64,000 bases of DNA, from positions 475,824-539,823 of the forward strand of contig CALYLW010000281.1 of the NCBI GenBank assembly GCA_944989445.1. Reading direction: 5' to 3'. The stretch comes from Ampullaceana balthica (lineage: Eukaryota > Mollusca > Gastropoda > Lymnaeidae). Of this stretch, positions 12,005 to 23,850 are shown one piece after another (positions within the stretch are counted from its first letter, which is position 1; every line of letters starts with the position of its first letter). The position numbers were made by a program, and so were the translations under genes. Below the pieces are notes generated by a model, which did no database searches, was not told where the DNA came from, and saw nothing but the letters and a program-made list of their open reading frames with translations.

Positions 12005-15000
12005 TCGAGCCTTCTCGTCCATGAGGGGCATCTACCGATCATCGTCGGCGTCTGCGATTCCTCCAAGGGCATAGGCCACCTACGAGAGACCTCCAGGCAT
12101 CTCTATCCTGGGCCAGCTTCTCCAGGATCTTCCATTCATGGCCAATTCTCTTGATGTCTGCCTCCAATTCTCGGCGCCAAGTGTTTCTTGGACGGCCTCT
12201 TTTCCGCTTACCCTGTGGGTTCCATTTCAGGGCTTGCTTTGTTGTGTTAGGAGCAGGTTTCCTTAGTGTATGACCAATCCACCTCCACCGCTTCTGGAGA
12301 ATCTCTTCCTCAATGGGCTTCTGTTTTGTCCGCTGCCACAGTTCCTGGTTGCTGATTTTGTCTGGCCAGTGAATTCTGAGAATCCTTCTTAAACAGTTGT
12401 TGATGAAGGACTGTATTCTGGTCAAGTTTACGGCCGTTGTTCTCCATGTCTCGGCTCCATATAGCAGCACAGGTTTTACCATAGCGTTAAAAATCCTTAC
12501 TTTTAACTTGCTGCCTAAGTTGTTAGAGACCCAAACATTTTTGAGTTGCTGGAAGGCTGCTCTTGCTTTTCCGATCCTTATTTTGACGTCCGCATCTGTA
12601 CCACCTTGCTTATCTACCACGCTGCCAAGGTAAACAAAACTGTCCACCTCCTCAAGGGCTTCTCCTTCAAGCATAATGGGTGATATACTGGTGGCATTAA
12701 CCTTGAGGATTTTACTCTTCCCTTTGTGAATGTTGAGACCCATGCTAGCAGAAGTGGCTGCGACAATGTTTGTTTTCTCCTGCATCTGTTGTTGGGTATG
12801 TGCAAGAAGGGCAAGATCATCAGCAAAGTCAAGATCATCCAGTTGATCCCACAAGGTCCATTGGATGCCATTCCTTTTCTGCTGTGTAGATGTTTTCATC
12901 ACCCAGTCAATGGCTAACAGGAAGAGGAATGGTGACAGCAAGCAACCTTGTCTCACACCAGTCTTCACCTGGAACGCATCTGTCACCTGCTGGCCATGGA
13001 TAACTCGGCAGTTTATCCCTTCGTACATGTTTCTGATTATATCCGTAATCTTCTGTGGCACCCCGTAATGCCTTAGCGATCTCCACAAGGTTTGCCTGTC
13101 AACACTGTCGAAGGCTTTTTCATAGTCAACAAAGTTGACATAGAGCGGTGAGTTCCACTCTAGTGACTGCTCTAGAATGATGCGCAGTGTCGCTATCTGG
13201 TCCGTGCAGGATCTGTTGGTGCGAAAGCCAGCTTGTTCGTCCCGCAACAGAGGGTCTACAGCGTTTTTCATCCTGTTAAGTAGTACACGGTTGAAAACCT
13301 TTCCTGGGATGGACAGCAGGGTGATCCCTCTGTAGTTTGAGCAGGAGCTTAAGTCTCCCTTCTTTGGGATCTTGATAAGGTATCCCTCTTTCCAATCGGA
13401 AGGAACTTGCTCCTCTTCCCATATCTTCATAAACAGAGGGTGCAGCATTTCCACACTGGTTTCCAAGTCCGCCTTCAGTGCCTCGGCTGGGATGCCATCG
13501 GGTCCCGCAGCCTTTCCATTTCTGAGTTGTTTAATGGCCCTGCTAATCTCTTCTTTGGTGGGACTATTACAGTCAATTAGTAGGTCATTATCGGCTGGTT
13601 GAATATCTGGTGGATTCCTTGGTTCAGGCCTGTTTAGGAGCTCTTCAAAGTGCTCCTTCCATCTCCCTCTCTGTTGCTCCTCACTTGGTATGGTGTTTCC
13701 CATTTTGTCCTTTACTGGTCTCTCTACCTTGCTAAATTTCCCTGACAGCGTCTTAATGGTATCAAACAGTTCCCTCATGTTCCCCTGGTGAGCTGCATCC
13801 TCTGCTACTTTAGCAAGTTTATCAACAAATTCCTTCTTGTCCCTTTTGATGCTTTTCTTAACTTCCTTATTTGCATCTGCATATTCCATCTGGGCCTTGT
13901 TTTTCTGTGCTCGGGTGCGGCTGTTATTCACTTCTGCTTTCTTTCTTTTCCTTTCTTCTATTTTACTCAGCGTACCTGCTGTCATCCATTCTTTGTGTGC
14001 CTGTTTCCTGTTTCCTAGCACTTCTTGGCATGTTGACTGTACTGTTTCTTTCATGCTTTGCCATTTCCCTTCGGTGGTTTCGTCTTCCAGTATTTCTTGT
14101 AGGACTTGGAACTTATTGAATAGTGAGATTTTGAATTCTTCCTTTTTGGCTTGGTCCTTCAGGAGGGAGGTATTATACCGAGTCATGTATGCTGTTTGCT
14201 CGGTATAATGTCTCTTTAGTTTTAATTTCATCCTGGCCACAAGAAGATGGTGATCTGAGGCAACATCAGCTCCCCTCTTAACACGTACGTCTTGGAGAGA
14301 TCGCCTGAATTTTTTAGAAATACATACATGGTCTATTTGGTTCATCGTTCTCATGTCCAGTGAGACCCATGTAGCTTTGTGAATCCTCTTGTGCTGGAAA
14401 ATACTCCCCCCTATGACCAGGTCTGCTGCGGCACATAGGTCAGCAAACCTCTCACCATTGTCGTTCATCTCGCCTATCCCTTGCTGTCCCATAACCTCTT
14501 CGTACCCTGTGTTGCTATTGCCGATCTTGGCATTAAAGTCTCCCATGAGGACGACGATGTTCCTCCGTGGGCACCCTGGACTATGGTCATTACTCTATTG
14601 TAGAATTCTTCTTTGTCTCCTTCATCACTTTCATTAGTTGGTGCGTAGCATTGTATAACATCTAGGTTGATGCTACGTTTCTTTGTTCGAAAGGTTGCTA
14701 AAAGAATTCTAGGTCCATGGGCCTCCCATCCAATGAGTGCTCCTTGTGCTGCCCTTGATAGCATCATAGCAACACCCAGGGTATGTGGGGCATCGTCTTC
14801 TTCGTGTCCCGAAAATAACACCATCTCTCCTGAGATTAATCTCTTCTGTCCCCATCCAGTCCATCTTGCTTCACTAATTCCGAGAATGGTGAGCTTATAG
14901 TTCCTCATCTCAGCGGCTATTTGTGCAGCTTTACCAGCCTCGTACATGGTGCGGACATTCCAAGCTCCAATGACGGTGGTAGTCCTGGTAGAAATGATGG

Positions 15001-15381
15001 TTGTCGGCCTAATAGCTTCCAGGTTTTGGCTTTCACTATTAGGCGTCATATTTTCCTCCTCAAGGAATCCATTCTCTCCCAGGACTGAAATGTCTTTTGT
15101 TACTCTTTTCGGTGTTTTTGTAACTATGATTTTTTACATGGCAGGGTTGTTGGCCTTGCGCACAATCACTTGGGGGGTTGCCCCTCACAGCTCAATGGGT
15201 AGCTGCCTTTGTTCGGGTTAGGTCCCTAGCCTTTGTGGATCCCTCCACTTCCTACAAGGCAGTAGGGCTGATTTTGGTCCACCCCGGGTATTTTATTTCC
15301 CCGGTACCCTCCATATCTGGTGGGCTTTCCCCTATCCGCCGGCTGGGGAGGCGCTCGATAGAAGATCAGCATCTCCCACGA
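12005..15381 (-). mobile_element. Nearly complete APE-type non-LTR retrotransposon (RTE-like LINE)
   Basis: The element is flanked by perfect 14-bp direct repeats GGCACTGTGAGCTG at 11991-12004 and 15382-15395. These define a 3,377-bp insertion into a 42-bp repeat unit. On the minus strand it has a ~330-bp leader, one long endonuclease plus reverse-transcriptase frame (15049 to 12039) and a very short 3' end of CGA/ATG-rich triplets. The single-ORF layout with an N-terminal APE endonuclease and no gag-like ORF fits RTE-type elements, and the endonuclease resembles proteins often mis-annotated as craniofacial development protein 2. Clade assignment is from memory and should be tested by phylogeny. 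Confidence 0.9.
12039..15049 (-). pseudogene. LINE endonuclease/reverse transcriptase, single frameshift
   Basis: The polyprotein would cut target DNA and prime reverse transcription of the element RNA. It starts at an ATG at 15049. The first part carries endonuclease motifs WNVRTM, GISEARW and QCYAPTN. Near 14550-14580 the frame shifts, and the rest runs 835 codons to 12039. That part holds GDFNAKIG (residues 2-9) and SDHH (97-100) of the endonuclease, then reverse-transcriptase motifs NYRGITLLS (~404), VDYEKAFD (473-480), RQGC (532-535), the catalytic FADD (574-577) and YLGS (~639). A C-terminal RGRPRNTWRR segment and an arginine-rich tail follow. All catalytic motifs are present. The frameshift is the only lesion I saw, so this copy is recent. 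Confidence 0.9.
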
Positions 15382-15574
15382 GGCACTGTGAGCTGCGTGA
15401 AAACAAAAAAAACCGCTAGAGGGCGCTGTGAGCTACATGAAAAGAAAAAAAATCCGCTAGAGGGCGCTGTGAGCTACATGAAAACAAAAAAATACCCCGT
15501 CAGAGGGCCTGTGAGCTGCATGAAAACAAAAAATACCCCGTCAGAGGGGCTGTGAGCTGCATGAAAAAAAAACA
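15382..15574. repeat. 42-bp array, middle segment
   Basis: This continues the array interrupted by the LINE. Units at 15413-15430 and 15454-15471 contain CCGCTAGAGGGCGCTGTG. The next two are degenerate (CGTCAGAGGG). It begins with the right copy of the LINE target duplication (15382-15395). Confidence 0.88.
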
Positions 15575-18500
15575 CAGTAAAAACAACGTTTTTGACTATA
15601 AATCCCTTATATATGAGACATAACTAAAAGCATTGATTATTTTCAAACGCGACAAACATTTACAGACTGAATCCGTCTTAACCTATCTTTACTCTATAAA
15701 CCCTGGGGGGGTGTGAGAGAGGTTAAAGATCTGGTCACCGATCGCTTGACCAAGCTCAGCGTGACACGTAAAATGTAAACAAAAGCACGCCGGTACACCT
15801 GGATACCTGGAGCTGAAATTTGGCACACCAGTCCGTCTCACCTAACAATGCATCGTATCAAAATTTCAGATCGATCGATTGTACCGTAATTAAATAAATG
15901 CATTTTTAGTTTATCCTTATCTAACGTATGTAATTCAAATTCACAGTTTGTTATTGTTTTTTTCTTCCACTTCCACGTGAGTTTGAGTTGACGCCGACTG
16001 TCGTGCCGACACCCCCTCACGTCCCACCCCCATTTATTAAAGACAAGGGACATCACTCGGTGTCAGTCTGTAAATGTTTGAAAATAATCAATACTGTTAG
16101 TTATGTCTCATATATAAGGGATTTATAGTCAAAAACTTTGTTTTTACGGGTTTGTTTTATTAAATCCCTTATATTAACTTCACCGGCGTCTCTCTCTGTC
16201 TTGGGCGGGCGGAAAAACAGAAGTCAAAAATGACCCACTTCCCATGATCCGATCGAACTGAAATTTGGCACACGGACCCGTCTAACCTAACAATGCATCA
16301 TATCAAAATTTCAGATCGATCGAACGTACAGTAATTAAATTAATGCATTTTTAGTTTATCCTTATATGAGGTATGTAAAGACTGGTCACCGATTCGCTTG
16401 ACCGAGCTCAGAGTGACACGTAAAATGTAAACAAAAGCACCCGTCGCTTCGTTGGGTCGCCTCAATGCGTCAGATCAAAATTTCACGTGGGAAAAAAACA
16501 ATAACAAACCGTGAATTTAAATTACATACCTCATATAAGGATAAACTAAAAATGCATTAATTTAATTACGGTACGTTCGATCGATCTCAAATTTTGATAC
16601 GATGCATTGTTGGGTTGGACGGGTCCGTGTGCCAAATTTCAGTTCGATCGGATCACGGGAAGTGAGTCATTTTCGACTTTTGTTTTTCCGCCCGCCGAGC
16701 CCATGAGAGAGATGATGAGAGAGACGGCCGCGAAGTTAATATAAGGGATTTAATAAAACAAACCCGTAAAAACAATGTTTTTGACTATAAATCCTTATAT
16801 ATGAGACATAACTAACAGTTTTGATTATTTTCAAACATTTACAGACTGAATCTGTCTTAACCGAACTTTGCATCATAACCCTAGTGGGGTGAGGGGTGGG
16901 TGGGGGGGGAGAGGGGAAAAGTCTGGTCACCGATTCGCTTGACCGAGCTCAGAGTGACACGTAAAATGTAAACAAAAGCGCCCGTCGCTTCGTTGGGTCG
17001 CCTCAATGCGTCAGCTCAAAATTGCACGTGGGAAAAAAACAATAACAAACAGTGAATTTAAATTACATACATCATATAAGGATAAACTAAAAATGCATTA
17101 ATTTAATTACGGTACGTTCGATCGATCTGAAATTTTGATACGATGCATTGTTAGGTTAGACGGGTCCGTGTGCTAAATTTCAGTTTGATCGGATCACGGG
17201 AAGTGGGTCATTTTCGACTTATGTTTTTCCGCCCGCCGAGCCCATGAGAGAGATGATGACAGACAGAGACGGCCGCGAAGTTAATATAAGGGATTTAATA
17301 AAACAAACCCGTAAAAACAAAGTTTTTGACTATAAATCCCTTATATATGAGACATAACTAACAGTATTGATTATTTTCAAACATTTACAGACTGACACCG
17401 AGTGATGTCCCTTGTCTTTAATAAATGGGGGTGGGATGTGAGGGGGTGTCGGCACGACGGTCGGCGTCAACACGACGGTCGGCGTCAACTCAAACTCACG
17501 TGAAACTGGCAGAAAAAAAACAATAACAAACAGTGAATTTTGAATTACATACCTCATATAAGGATAAACTAAAAATGCATTAATTTAATTACGGTACGTT
17601 CGATCGATCTGAAATTTTGATACGATGCATTGTTAGGTCAGACGGGTCCGTGTGCCAAATTTCAGTTCGATCGGATCATGGGAAGTGGGTCATTTTTGAC
17701 TTCTGTTTTTCCGACCGCCCGCCCGCCGAGCCCAAGACAGAGACGGCCGCGAAGTTAATATAAGGGATTTAAAAACAAAGTTTTTGACTATAAATCCCTT
17801 ATATATGAGACATAACTAACAGTATTGATTATTTTCAAACATTTACAGACTGACACCGAGTGATGTCCCTTGTCTTTAATAAATGGGGGTGGGATGTGAA
17901 GGGGTGTCAGCATAACGGTCGGCGTCAACACGACGGTCGGCGTCAACTCAAATTCACCTGGAACTGGAAGAAAAAAACAACTAAAAAACAGTGAATTTTG
18001 AATTACATACCTCATATAAGGATAAACTAAAAATGCATTAATTTAATTACGGTACGTTCGATCGATCTGAAATTTTGATACGATGCATTGTTAGGTTAGA
18101 CGGGTCCGTGTGCTAAATTTCAGTTCGATCGGATCATGGGAAGTGGGTCATTTTCGACTTTTGTTTTTCCGCCCGCCGAGCCCATGAGAGAGATGATGGG
18201 ACGGCCGCGAAGTTAATATAAGGGATTTAATAAAACAAACCCGTAAAAACAAAGTTTTTGACTATAAATCCCATACATATGAGACATAACTAAAAGTATT
18301 GATTATTTTCAAACATTTACAGACTGAATCTGTCTTAACTCAACTTTGCATCATAAACCTAGTGGGGGGGGAGGGGTGGGTGGGGGGGAGAGGGGAAAAG
18401 TCTGGTCACCGATTCGCTTGACCGAGCTCAGAGTGACACGTAAAATGTAAACAAAAGCGCCCGTCGCTTCGTTGGGTCGCCTCAATGCGTCAGCTCAAAA

Positions 18501-18778
18501 TTGCACGTGGGAAAAAAACAATAACAAACAGTGAATTTAAATTACATTCATCATATAAGGATAAACTAAAAATGCATTAATTTAATTACGGTACGTTCGA
18601 TCGATCTGAAGTTTTGATACGATGCATTGTTAGGTTAGACGGGTCCGTGTGCCAAATTTCAGTTCGATCGGATCATGGGAAGTGGGTCATTTTTTACTTC
18701 TGTTTTTCCGCCCGCTTAGCCCAAGACAGAGAGAGAGAGAGAGAGAGACGGCCGCGAAGTTAATATAAGGGATTTAAA
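15575..18778 (-). mobile_element. Tandem and mirror array of Helentron-like elements, subfamily B
   Basis: At least six partial or complete copies are joined. GACTATAAATCCC starts occur at 15594, 16783, 17328, 17786 and 18260, giving head-to-tail units of about 545, 458, 474 and 518 bp. Each runs to GAAGTTAATATAAGGGATTT. 15575-16146 is a mirror chimera with the same 3' end on both sides (33-bp arms near 15594 and 16096). 16147-16770 is the converse, with 5' ends on both sides. No open frame of note is present. The whole block sits inside the 42-bp array, which resumes at 18779. The class call rests on inverted subterminal repeats and a 3' stem-loop (AAAAAC-TTT-GTTTTT). Confidence 0.75.
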
Positions 18779-18828
18779 AATACCCCGTCATAGGGCGCTG
18801 TGAGCTACATGAAAACAAAAAATACCCC
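18779..18828. repeat. 42-bp array, right segment
   Basis: One unit (CATAGGGCGCTGTGAGCTAC plus the AT-rich spacer) follows directly after the terminal GGGATTT of the element block. This shows the block lies within the array. Confidence 0.8.
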
Positions 18829-19602
18829 GCTGGAAGAAGATGTTAGAAGACGGTATGACACCTGAAAGAAATATAGAATTCTAGGCAGCATTAGTTATTG
18901 CTTCGGGGAGAGGCATTAAACATATTTTTTTTTAAAATTCGGATTTAACTCTGGACGCCCACGGGTAAAGTTAAGTAGGAGAGAATTTGAAACAGTTCGA
19001 GACAGAATTAGGTCATTACAAATAATTTCCACAATTTTTGACGTATTGCGGAAAGAAAAAGCTTACCGAATATGTGTGTGTGTAGGGGCATGCCCTTAAT
19101 CACATTAACGTATTCCTTAATCATTTATGATTTTTTAATCCATTACATGTTGTTGGTATCAAACGAACAAAAGAGAGGATGAATTTTATTTTCTGAAATA
19201 TCTAGAACTCCAATGACAATATATATTATAAACCTTTTTAAGTCAGGGCATGAAATGTTGAAATAAAACCTACCTCAATTTAACATTTAATTATGATTGA
19301 TGGGTTAAAAAAAACAACATACCCGCAAACATGAAGACGCTTAAGTTTTACCCGTATACTTCAAAAAGAAACACGCCCATTTCGGGTAAAGAGTGACCTT
19401 TGAAAGGCGTTGACCCGAAATAGAAATTTAAACAGGTCACCACTGATGTAAAGAGATGGAACTCCGGGAATGACTTGGCGCTCAAACAGACAGAACATAT
19501 TCAAGTTGAAGAATATCAAATAAAGTTAGCGACGGCAAGCATCGGCCACATACATCAAAACATTGGCCACAGGCACCAATCTTTTTTGCCAGAAACACCA
19601 TA
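18829..19602. other. Unique spacer, no gene seen
   Basis: AT-rich sequence. Two degenerate forms of the following 21-bp unit appear from about 19540. Confidence 0.5.
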
Positions 19603-19715
19603 GCATCGGCCATATGCATCTTAACATCGGCCATATGCATCTTAACATCGGCCATATGCATCTTAACATCGGCCATATGCATCTTAACATCGGCCACATA
19701 TGCCAAGGCATCAGC
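19603..19715. repeat. 21-bp minisatellite, about five copies
   Basis: The unit is CATCGGCCATATGCATCTTA plus one A. Read on the minus strand it gives a seven-residue repeat (ADVKMHM). No start or flanking coding sequence supports a protein. Confidence 0.85.
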
Positions 19716-20005
19716 GGTTACAGAAACAAAGAATAAAACGAATCCTTTAGCCCAACATGAAAGGTTTGGTAATTGGTAATAAGCACTTGGTAGAATACAT
19801 GAATATCAAACCAGGCTTGACAGTAACTTGATATGAGATCTTAATGACAAAACTCAAATATTTAGCAGAAAATAAAAACAAGAAGAAAAAAAAACAAAGA
19901 AAACATTTATATGACAAGAAATTAAATTTAATGCAAAAAACTTTCAGAATTGGATATCTGCCCTGGAGGCACGAGATGAAATAAAATTTGGACATATGTC
20001 TATGT

Positions 20006-20397
20006 TTGGACACAGTCTAAGTGAAACGATGTTTGGACACAGTCTAAGTGAAACGATGTTTGGACACAGTCTAAGTGAAACGATGTTTGGACATATGTCT
20101 AAGTGAAACGATGTTTGGACATTTGTCTAAGTGAAACGATGTTTGGACATTTGTCTAAGTGAAACGATGTTTGGACATTTGTCTAAGTGAAACGATGTTT
20201 GGACATTTGTCTAAGTGAAACGATGTTTGGACATTTGTCTAAGTGAAACGATGTTTGGACATTTGTCTAAGTGAAACGATGTTTGGACATTTGTCTAAGT
20301 GAAACGATGTTTAGACATTTGTCTAAGTGAAACGATGTTTGGACATATGTCTAAGTGAAACGATGTTTGGACACAGTCTAAGTGAAACGATGTTTGG
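20006..20397. repeat. 28-bp minisatellite, about 14 copies
   Basis: The unit contains GTCTAAGTGAAACGATGTTT followed by GGACATTT. The outer units carry GGACACAG or GGACATATG and the inner ones GGACATTTG, so both edges are more diverged than the centre. Confidence 0.92.
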
Positions 20398-20699
20398 AAA
20401 AAAAGGGGGGAATCACAAATCCAGTGATGTTGTGAATAACCAGTTTTCTATTAAAATTTGAGAACATCTCTAACTCGACAGATTAATTCACCGGCCAATG
20501 ACGTCATTCATTAGTAAACAAACAAGATTCTGAACCAAATACTGTAGTAAAATATTTGATATCAACTTTATAAAGTTAACAGCAGTTTAAGAACCGTTTT
20601 ATGTCAACCATGTAACATATTAAGAACTATATTTACTCTCGTTAACAGTCAGTAAAGTCAGTACACAGTGAAAGTAACAAAAATAAGGCTGCAATGATT

Positions 20700-21060
20700 T
20701 TACTCCAACCCCAATAATTCCCAATCTTCGCTGCTATCAGAAATGAGGAAGGACAGATCCACGCAGTCATCCGGAGCTGGGCCGAAGCCTTTGTATGGTC
20801 ACAGCGTCGTGACTCTCTGCGGATTTTGGTTCTGTTTCCGGTCGATACGTACGGATCGCGGACCGTAGAGGTAAACTGTATATTCGTCGAAAAAGACGCA
20901 CCAACTCAGTTTTGGGTGAGAAAAGGGGAGTCTTATTAGGCGGAAAATATGGTACATCACAGAAGTGAGGTCACTCACAGCAGTTGCTGGGACAATCGTT
21001 ACTGCAATGGCACACTCTTCCAGAGATTTGTCTTGTGGTGGACTCCCTTTGATTTTCATT
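20700..21060 (-). pseudogene. Possible degenerate coding relic, unidentified
   Basis: On the minus strand a frame of 86 codons (21059-20799) is followed in a shifted frame by about 33 codons. These end in an acidic stretch (DLSFLISDSSEDWELLGLE) and a TAA near 20705. Composition is more protein-like than in the flanks. The acidic tail recalls C-termini of some transposases, but no motif allows a family name. It could be chance, a decayed transposase or a host exon. Confidence 0.25.
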
Positions 21061-21486
21061 CACAGTTTACTCCCCTTGTAATGAGCAAATATGGCACTTT
21101 GTTCACAGGTGGCCACCACTAAAGGTGCTAATGTTTCATTTTATTTTAATATTTATCCCGGGGTTTAAGGCTTTTGGCCAAGTTTTTATATCGACCGCTT
21201 TTAACTACACATCGCTCTTAAAACCAGGAGAACAATAGCAAGGGAGACCAATCCTACTTCATTTTCAGATTTAATATTGTTTACAAATATGCAAATAGTT
21301 CTTGTCAACAAATCTCCAAGCTCAAGCTTCATTTAAACAAAACTAATTGCAATTCCATTAGTTTAGAGATTAGCTTTTACATCTTTGTAATTTATATTGT
21401 CTCTACCTTGAAGAACTCACCACCACGAAAGTAATGCTGAACCAATGGTTCTTGTTTAACTCCCCCCCCCCAATAATCCCCATTGG
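21061..21486. other. Unique spacer, no gene seen
   Basis: No repeat or exon was recognised. A poly-C tract (CCCCCCCCCC) lies at about 21463-21472. Confidence 0.5.
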
Positions 21487-22085
21487 CTTACTTCCTCACC
21501 ACGATCTCATTCTCTGATGGTATTGATTTACTTCCTCACCACCATCCTATTCTCAGATGGTATTGATTTACTTCCTCACCACCACCCCATTCTCCGATGG
21601 TATTGATTTACTTCCTCACCACCATCCCTTTTTCTGATGGTATTGACTTACTTCCTCACCAACACCTAATTCTCTGATGGTATTGATTTACTTCCTCACC
21701 ACCATCCCATTCTCTGATGGTATGTATTTACTTCCTCACCACCATCCCATTCTCTGATGGTATGTATTTACTTCCTCACCACCATCCCATTCTCTGATGG
21801 TATGTATTTACTTCCTCATCACCATCCCATTCTCTGATGGTATTGACTTATTTCCTCACCACCATCCCATTCTCTGATGGTATTGATTTACTTCCTCACC
21901 ACTATCCCATTCTCTGATGGTATTGACTTACTTCCTCACCACCATCCCATTCTCTGATGGTATTGATTTACTTCCTCACCACTATCCCGTTCTCTGATGG
22001 TATTGATTTACTTCCTCACCACCATCCCATTCTCTGATGGTATGCATTTACTTCCTCACCACCATCCCATTCTCTGATAGTATGG
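21487..22085. repeat. 40-bp minisatellite, 15 copies
   Basis: The unit contains CTTCCTCACCACCATCCCAT and TCTCTGATGGTATTGATTTA. The period is exactly 40 bp with few indels. Units with TATGTATTTA instead of TATTGATTTA cluster at 21720-21830 and near 22040. Confidence 0.95.
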
Positions 22086-22416
22086 ATCTGACGTCAACTT
22101 GTCTCGTTTTGACAAACTCCTGCCGGCCACCAAACCACTTGCACGCCAGTCTCAAGCCACTTAGCAGGCCACCCGGACTGCCCCCACTGTCCACCACAGG
22201 TCCATGTTGAGGTGCCAGCCGTTCCTGGCAGATGACAGTTAGTGTGTAAGAGAGAGCCAATTATTGGTCAGCTTGGTGTCAGCTGTCTTTACCAGGGGCA
22301 GGCACTCTCGTTGACTTGGCTAATGAATTCCGGTGACCTGATTATTTCACTTCTTGTGTAAGGGGCTGGTATACCTGTTAAGGGCCTTTCTTGGTCCTTC
22401 TGTTTAATGGAACAAC
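22086..22416. other. GC-balanced unique sequence, no gene identified
   Basis: A 70-codon minus-strand frame overlaps the last repeat units. Sequence complexity is higher than in the surroundings, so a conserved non-coding element is possible, but nothing shows it directly. Confidence 0.35.
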
Positions 22417-22454
<38 letters not shown>

Positions 22455-22471
22455 GTGTGTGTGTGTGTGTG
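22417..22471. repeat. (TG)n microsatellite
   Basis: A dinucleotide run with one interruption (TGTTGTG). Confidence 0.95.
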
Positions 22472-23450
22472 TATGGAGTGGGTGTGGGTAATCTAACACC
22501 CTTGTCCATAAACTTTCTGTTCAGAAAGTAGAGTTGCGAGCCAGTAGATGATTTGAAGAAACACCTTAACTATTATTACAAGTGAACGCTTTACAAAACA
22601 GATGATTATTGAGGGATGGAGAATTTGACCATGTTTGTTGAATAGAGAGCTGCGCAACGATATTATGAGCTATGAATGTATCGAACATACAGCGGGGTGA
22701 AAATCAAATAAGAAAAATACTTTTTGCAGACCCATATTTTAAAAAAAAATTTTTTGTATAGTCTTCATATGACTCAAATACAGAAACTCAGGTAAATTTT
22801 CACGCCAAAAATGTCACTTACCACTCTTTACCTACATGGATTGTCTCAGGGCAAATAAACAATAAATGTTTTCAAAGGAAAGGTCTGCTGTATAGTCTAT
22901 TTTACTTAGGATTGTTTGTTTTTTAAATACATTTTATTTGCGGTTTAACTTATAATTGTAAAATATTTATTTATTTAGAGAATATTTATTGTTTTAAATA
23001 TGAAATTTCATGTAATAGTTTTTTTTTATATTTGAGACTTCAGTGGGTTTTTTTTTAACTTATAGAATACCTTAAATTTGTTATTCACATTGACTTCTGG
23101 AGTTTTTCCCTTTCTTTGTGTTGACTTTACCATTGGTCCGTTTTATATTTGACCTTTCCCACCTAAATATAGCATTCATCTCTCAATGGAATTTTCCACC
23201 CATTTTATTTTTATTTTTTGCAGTAACTTTTGCCACTTGTCTATTCTACTTCTTTTCATTATTTCCCCTTACTTCCACTGCCACCCCACCCAAACGATAA
23301 CCTTAGGAGCTACAGCCCATGCTGAACATTAGCCCGTTCTGTCATTCTCCTCCATTCTAACCTGGCTTAGCGCCTCCATGGCCGGACGGATCTCCAGCAG
23401 CTGTAGGTCTTTCTCCTCATCCCTCGCCCCCTCCCACCCATCTCTTTTTC
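22472..23450. other. AT-rich unique sequence, no gene seen
   Basis: A 60-codon plus-strand frame (23118-23300) is hydrophobic and pyrimidine-rich without recognisable features. Confidence 0.5.
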
Positions 23451-23850
23451 GGATGGCCTGTTAGCCTTCTAGCTTTCTGTTACTGTCTATACACTGTCTT
23501 TGCTGGCCTACAGGCTGGCATTCTGTACTCGGACGGCCTGTTAGCCTTCTAGCTTTCTATTACTGTCTATACACTGTCTTTGCTGGCCTACAGGCTGGCA
23601 TTCTGTACTCGGACGGCCTGTTAGCCTTCTAGCTTTCTATTACTGTCTATACACTGTCTTTGCTGGGCTACAGGCTGGCATTCTGTACTCGGACGGCCTG
23701 TTAGCCTTCTAGCTTTCTGTTACTGTCTTTACACTGTCTTTGCTGGGCTACAGGCTGGCATTCTGTACTCGGACGGCCTGTTAGCCTTCTAGCTTTCTGT
23801 TACTGTCTTTACACTGTCTTTGCTGGCCTACAGGCTGGCATTCTGTACTA
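23451..23850. repeat. 80-bp tandem repeat, five copies
   Basis: Units begin at 23451, 23531, 23611, 23691 and 23771 with GGACGGCCTGTTAGCCTTCT, are exactly 80 bp, and differ at only a few sites. The array is young or recently homogenised. Confidence 0.95.

Noticed and set aside
13788..14208. Plus-strand frames inside the LINE
   Set aside because: Hydrophobic shadows of the minus-strand endonuclease/reverse-transcriptase frame, which has all motifs.
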